The translations under genes were made by a program, and so were the position numbers. The notes under the pieces are model-generated. The model searched no databases. It had not been told where the DNA came from and saw nothing but the letters and a program-made list of their open reading frames with translations. Below, piece by piece: positions 62,473 through 64,000 of a stretch of 64,000 nucleotides of DNA. Where the stretch lies: positions 1 through 64,000 of the forward strand of contig PNNB01000014.1 of assembly GCA_013823985.1 (NCBI GenBank). Reading direction: 5' to 3'. The first letter of the stretch is position 1; each line of letters starts with the position of its first letter. This stretch comes from Sphingopyxis sp. (lineage in GTDB: Bacteria; Pseudomonadota; Alphaproteobacteria; Sphingomonadales; Sphingomonadaceae).

Positions 62473-62800
62473 AAGGTAAAAGAGGTGGAAGGAAGAAGGC
62501 GAGAGTTTGGGCTTTCGGCAGTGCCTCGGAATTGCACTCCGTTTCTTTCCCGCCCCGTCCCCCACTTATACTCACCGTCACCCTGAACTTGTTTCAGGGT
62601 CTTAGTTTTCAACGTCGAAGGAATAAGACCCTGAAACAAGTTCAGGGTGACGAGACGGGAAGGAAGCAGGTTAGAATTTTCAGGCGACGAAGAAAGCCTA
62701 GGCCCGCGCCTTCTTCCTTCCAGCGAAATATCCTCAACCAAAAACCATCGGCCAAAGGATTCCGATAGCAATCCCCAAAACTTCCCCATAATCCACACCG
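62473..62800. other. 328-base gap holding REP copy 3 and AT-poor filler
   Basis: No convincing gene. It contains the third long inverted repeat (62576-62652) and low-information flanks. Open frames across it are repeat-driven. The dinB promoter presumably lies in its right part. Confidence 0.6.
62576..62652. repeat. REP-like long inverted repeat, copy 3
   Basis: Two perfect 26-bp arms identical in core to copy 2 around a diverged 25-base centre (TTAGTTTTC...). The centre changes while the arms stay constant, which suggests the arms are under constraint. Confidence 0.95.
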
Positions 62801-63916
62801 GTGTCCAATTCCGACGCCCCGCCACCTGTCCGCAAGATCATCCATGTCGACATGGATGCCTTTTTCGCGAGCGTGGAGCAGCGGGATAATCCTGATCTGC
62901 GGGGCAAGCCTGTTGCCGTTGGCGGGTCGTCGAAGCGGGGTGTTGTGGCAGCGGCGAGTTATGAGGCGCGGGCTTTTGGTGTGCGCTCCGCCATGCCCTC
63001 GATTACCGCGCAGCGGCAATGTCCTGACCTGATTTTTGTAAAGCCCCGTTTTGAAGCCTATCGCGCCGTGTCGCGACAGATCCGCGATATATTTGCGCGG
63101 CATACCGACCTTATCCAGCCCTTGTCGCTGGACGAGGCCTATTTGGATGTGACGCAGGACAAGCAGGGCATCGGCTCGGCGGTGAAGATTGCCAAGGCGA
63201 TCCGCGCGGCCATCCGCGCCGAAACCGGCCTGACCGCAAGCGCGGGGGTCAGCTACAACAAGTTTATCGCCAAGTTGGCGAGCGACCAGAACAAGCCCGA
63301 TGGATTATGTGTCATCCTTCCTGAACAGGGCGCGGAATTTGTCGCTGGTTTGCCGGTGCGGCGCTTTCACGGCGTCGGGCCGCGCACGGCGGAAAAGATG
63401 GCGAAGCTAGGCGTGCAGACCGGCGCTGACCTGGCGCAGAAGGACGAGGCATGGCTCGCGCATCATTTCGGCAGTTGGGGAAGTTATCTATTCAAGGCAG
63501 CGCGGGGGATTGATGACCGGCCGGTAAACGCCAATAGCGTGCGCAAATCCTTGGGCGGGGAGCTGACCTATTTTGACGACAAGCGCAGCGAGGATGAGCT
63601 GCGCGAGGCGCTGCACGAGATTATCGACATCGTGTGGGACCGGATCGAACGCTATCAGGCCAAGGGCAAGACGCTGGTGCTGAAGGCGCGTTATTCGGAT
63701 TTTCGCACCATTACCCGTTCGCGGACTGTCCCGCATATCCTGACCGATCGCACGGAGTTTGCGCAATTGGGCCATGCCTTGCTGGATCAGATATTGCCGG
63801 CCGAAATGGGGATCAGGTTGCTCGGTCTGACCTTGGGCAGTCTTGTCGACGAAAGCGGATCAGCAGAGGAAATGCTGGGGCAGGGACGATTTGCGTTCGA
63901 CGCCATTGAAGATTGA
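62801..63916 (+). CDS. dinB: DNA polymerase IV (DinB, Y family)
   Basis: A 371-residue Y-family polymerase with a GTG start at 62801. Catalytic motifs: IIHVDMDAFFASVEQ (first Asp), SLDEAYLDVT (Asp and Glu pair), and the HhH region PVRRFHGVGPRTAEKM. The little-finger domain follows. No beta-clamp motif at the end is obvious: the C-terminus reads MLGQGRFAFDAIED. It bypasses lesions with low fidelity. Usually SOS- or stress-induced; I see no convincing LexA box in the visible gap. Confidence 0.94.
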   Translation: MSNSDAPPPVRKIIHVDMDAFFASVEQRDNPDLRGKPVAVGGSSKRGVVAAASYEARAFGVRSAMPSITAQRQCPDLIFVKPRFEAYRAVSRQIRDIFARHTDLIQPLSLDEAYLDVTQDKQGIGSAVKIAKAIRAAIRAETGLTASAGVSYNKFIAKLASDQNKPDGLCVILPEQGAEFVAGLPVRRFHGVGPRTAEKMAKLGVQTGADLAQKDEAWLAHHFGSWGSYLFKAARGIDDRPVNANSVRKSLGGELTYFDDKRSEDELREALHEIIDIVWDRIERYQAKGKTLVLKARYSDFRTITRSRTVPHILTDRTEFAQLGHALLDQILPAEMGIRLLGLTLGSLVDESGSAEEMLGQGRFAFDAIED

Positions 63917-63971
63917 AGATTTCCAACATATATCACAAAACTGTTATGCATCGATAATACAGGATCCCCCC

Positions 63972-64000
63972 ATGGCCCGCCCCCAAACCGATATTGAGGC
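63972..64000 (+). CDS. Start of a further gene (TetR-like opening), truncated at right edge
   Basis: ATG at 63972 reads MARPQTDIEA before the window ends. An opening of this kind (short basic MARP then an acidic helix) is common in TetR-family regulators, but nine codons are not enough to identify it. It follows dinB after 55 bases. Confidence 0.35.

Noticed and set aside
62473..62800. A gene before dinB
   Set aside because: The frames that span it include the inverted repeat and start with no ribosome site; dinB itself starts at GTG 62801.

Overview
The window looks like a chromosome segment of a sphingomonad-type alphaproteobacterium (Sphingomonadales; Sphingopyxis or Sphingorhabdus would fit, but genus cannot be fixed from this sequence). 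The support is moderate-to-high GC, a TrcR/DUF1013 regulator and a DUF1192 protein, an RNase E with an acidic S1 insertion and an Ala/Pro/Lys-rich tail, an in-frame RF2 gene, a single-cysteine DksA, and a complete Entner-Doudoroff operon with no phosphofructokinase route in sight.

Left end (1-6140): part of an F-type conjugative type IV secretion operon read leftwards, in the order traA-traL-traE-traK-traB-dsbC-traV; traV runs off the window. A divergently read HTH regulator and an AlpA-like regulator follow, then a gene-poor stretch that stops at the 3' end of a tRNA-Gln(CTG) gene. This looks like one end of an integrative conjugative element or a degraded island in a tRNA gene. From 6311 rightwards the content is ordinary chromosome.

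Core block (6311-20100): ppx/gppA-rlmE; a leftward group rne, M48 metalloprotease, DsbA-like oxidoreductase; an amidase followed by PBP1A (wall hydrolysis and synthesis); a divergent lemA/DUF3137 pair; prfB. Acyl-CoA block (20971-34750): an SDR, acetyl-CoA synthetase, then a CoA-transferase-III/racemase, thiolase and FadB-like operon behind two perfect palindromes; a TonB-dependent receptor diverges from a fused two-domain E1 2-oxoacid dehydrogenase that is translationally coupled to an unusual malonyltransferase-like protein. Central carbon block (34848-40414): zwf-edd-glk-eda-pgl, almost all overlapping, converts glucose to pyruvate plus glyceraldehyde-3-phosphate.

Right half: PilZ protein, dksA, a Ser/Gly-repeat protein with a PEP-CTERM-like tail, serS-surE, a REP pair carrying a 10 x 10-bp tandem array, DUF1761, rimO, a cytochrome P450, a small lipid-type cluster (DUF1295, acyltransferase, KAS III-like), a TTG-start PilZ protein, a tiny PspC protein with a 39-residue partner, recF, clpA, DUF1192/quinone oxidoreductase, a lipase-like hydrolase, trcR behind a hairpin, an MBL-fold hydrolase with an acyl-CoA ligase, dinB and the first codons of one more gene.

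Three copies of a long inverted repeat (REP-like) lie in intergenic gaps. The most unusual items are the E1/acyltransferase pair with an altered substrate-binding arginine, the shared palindrome in front of acyl-CoA genes, the repeat-rich surface-type protein, and the 10-bp tandem array inside a REP pair.
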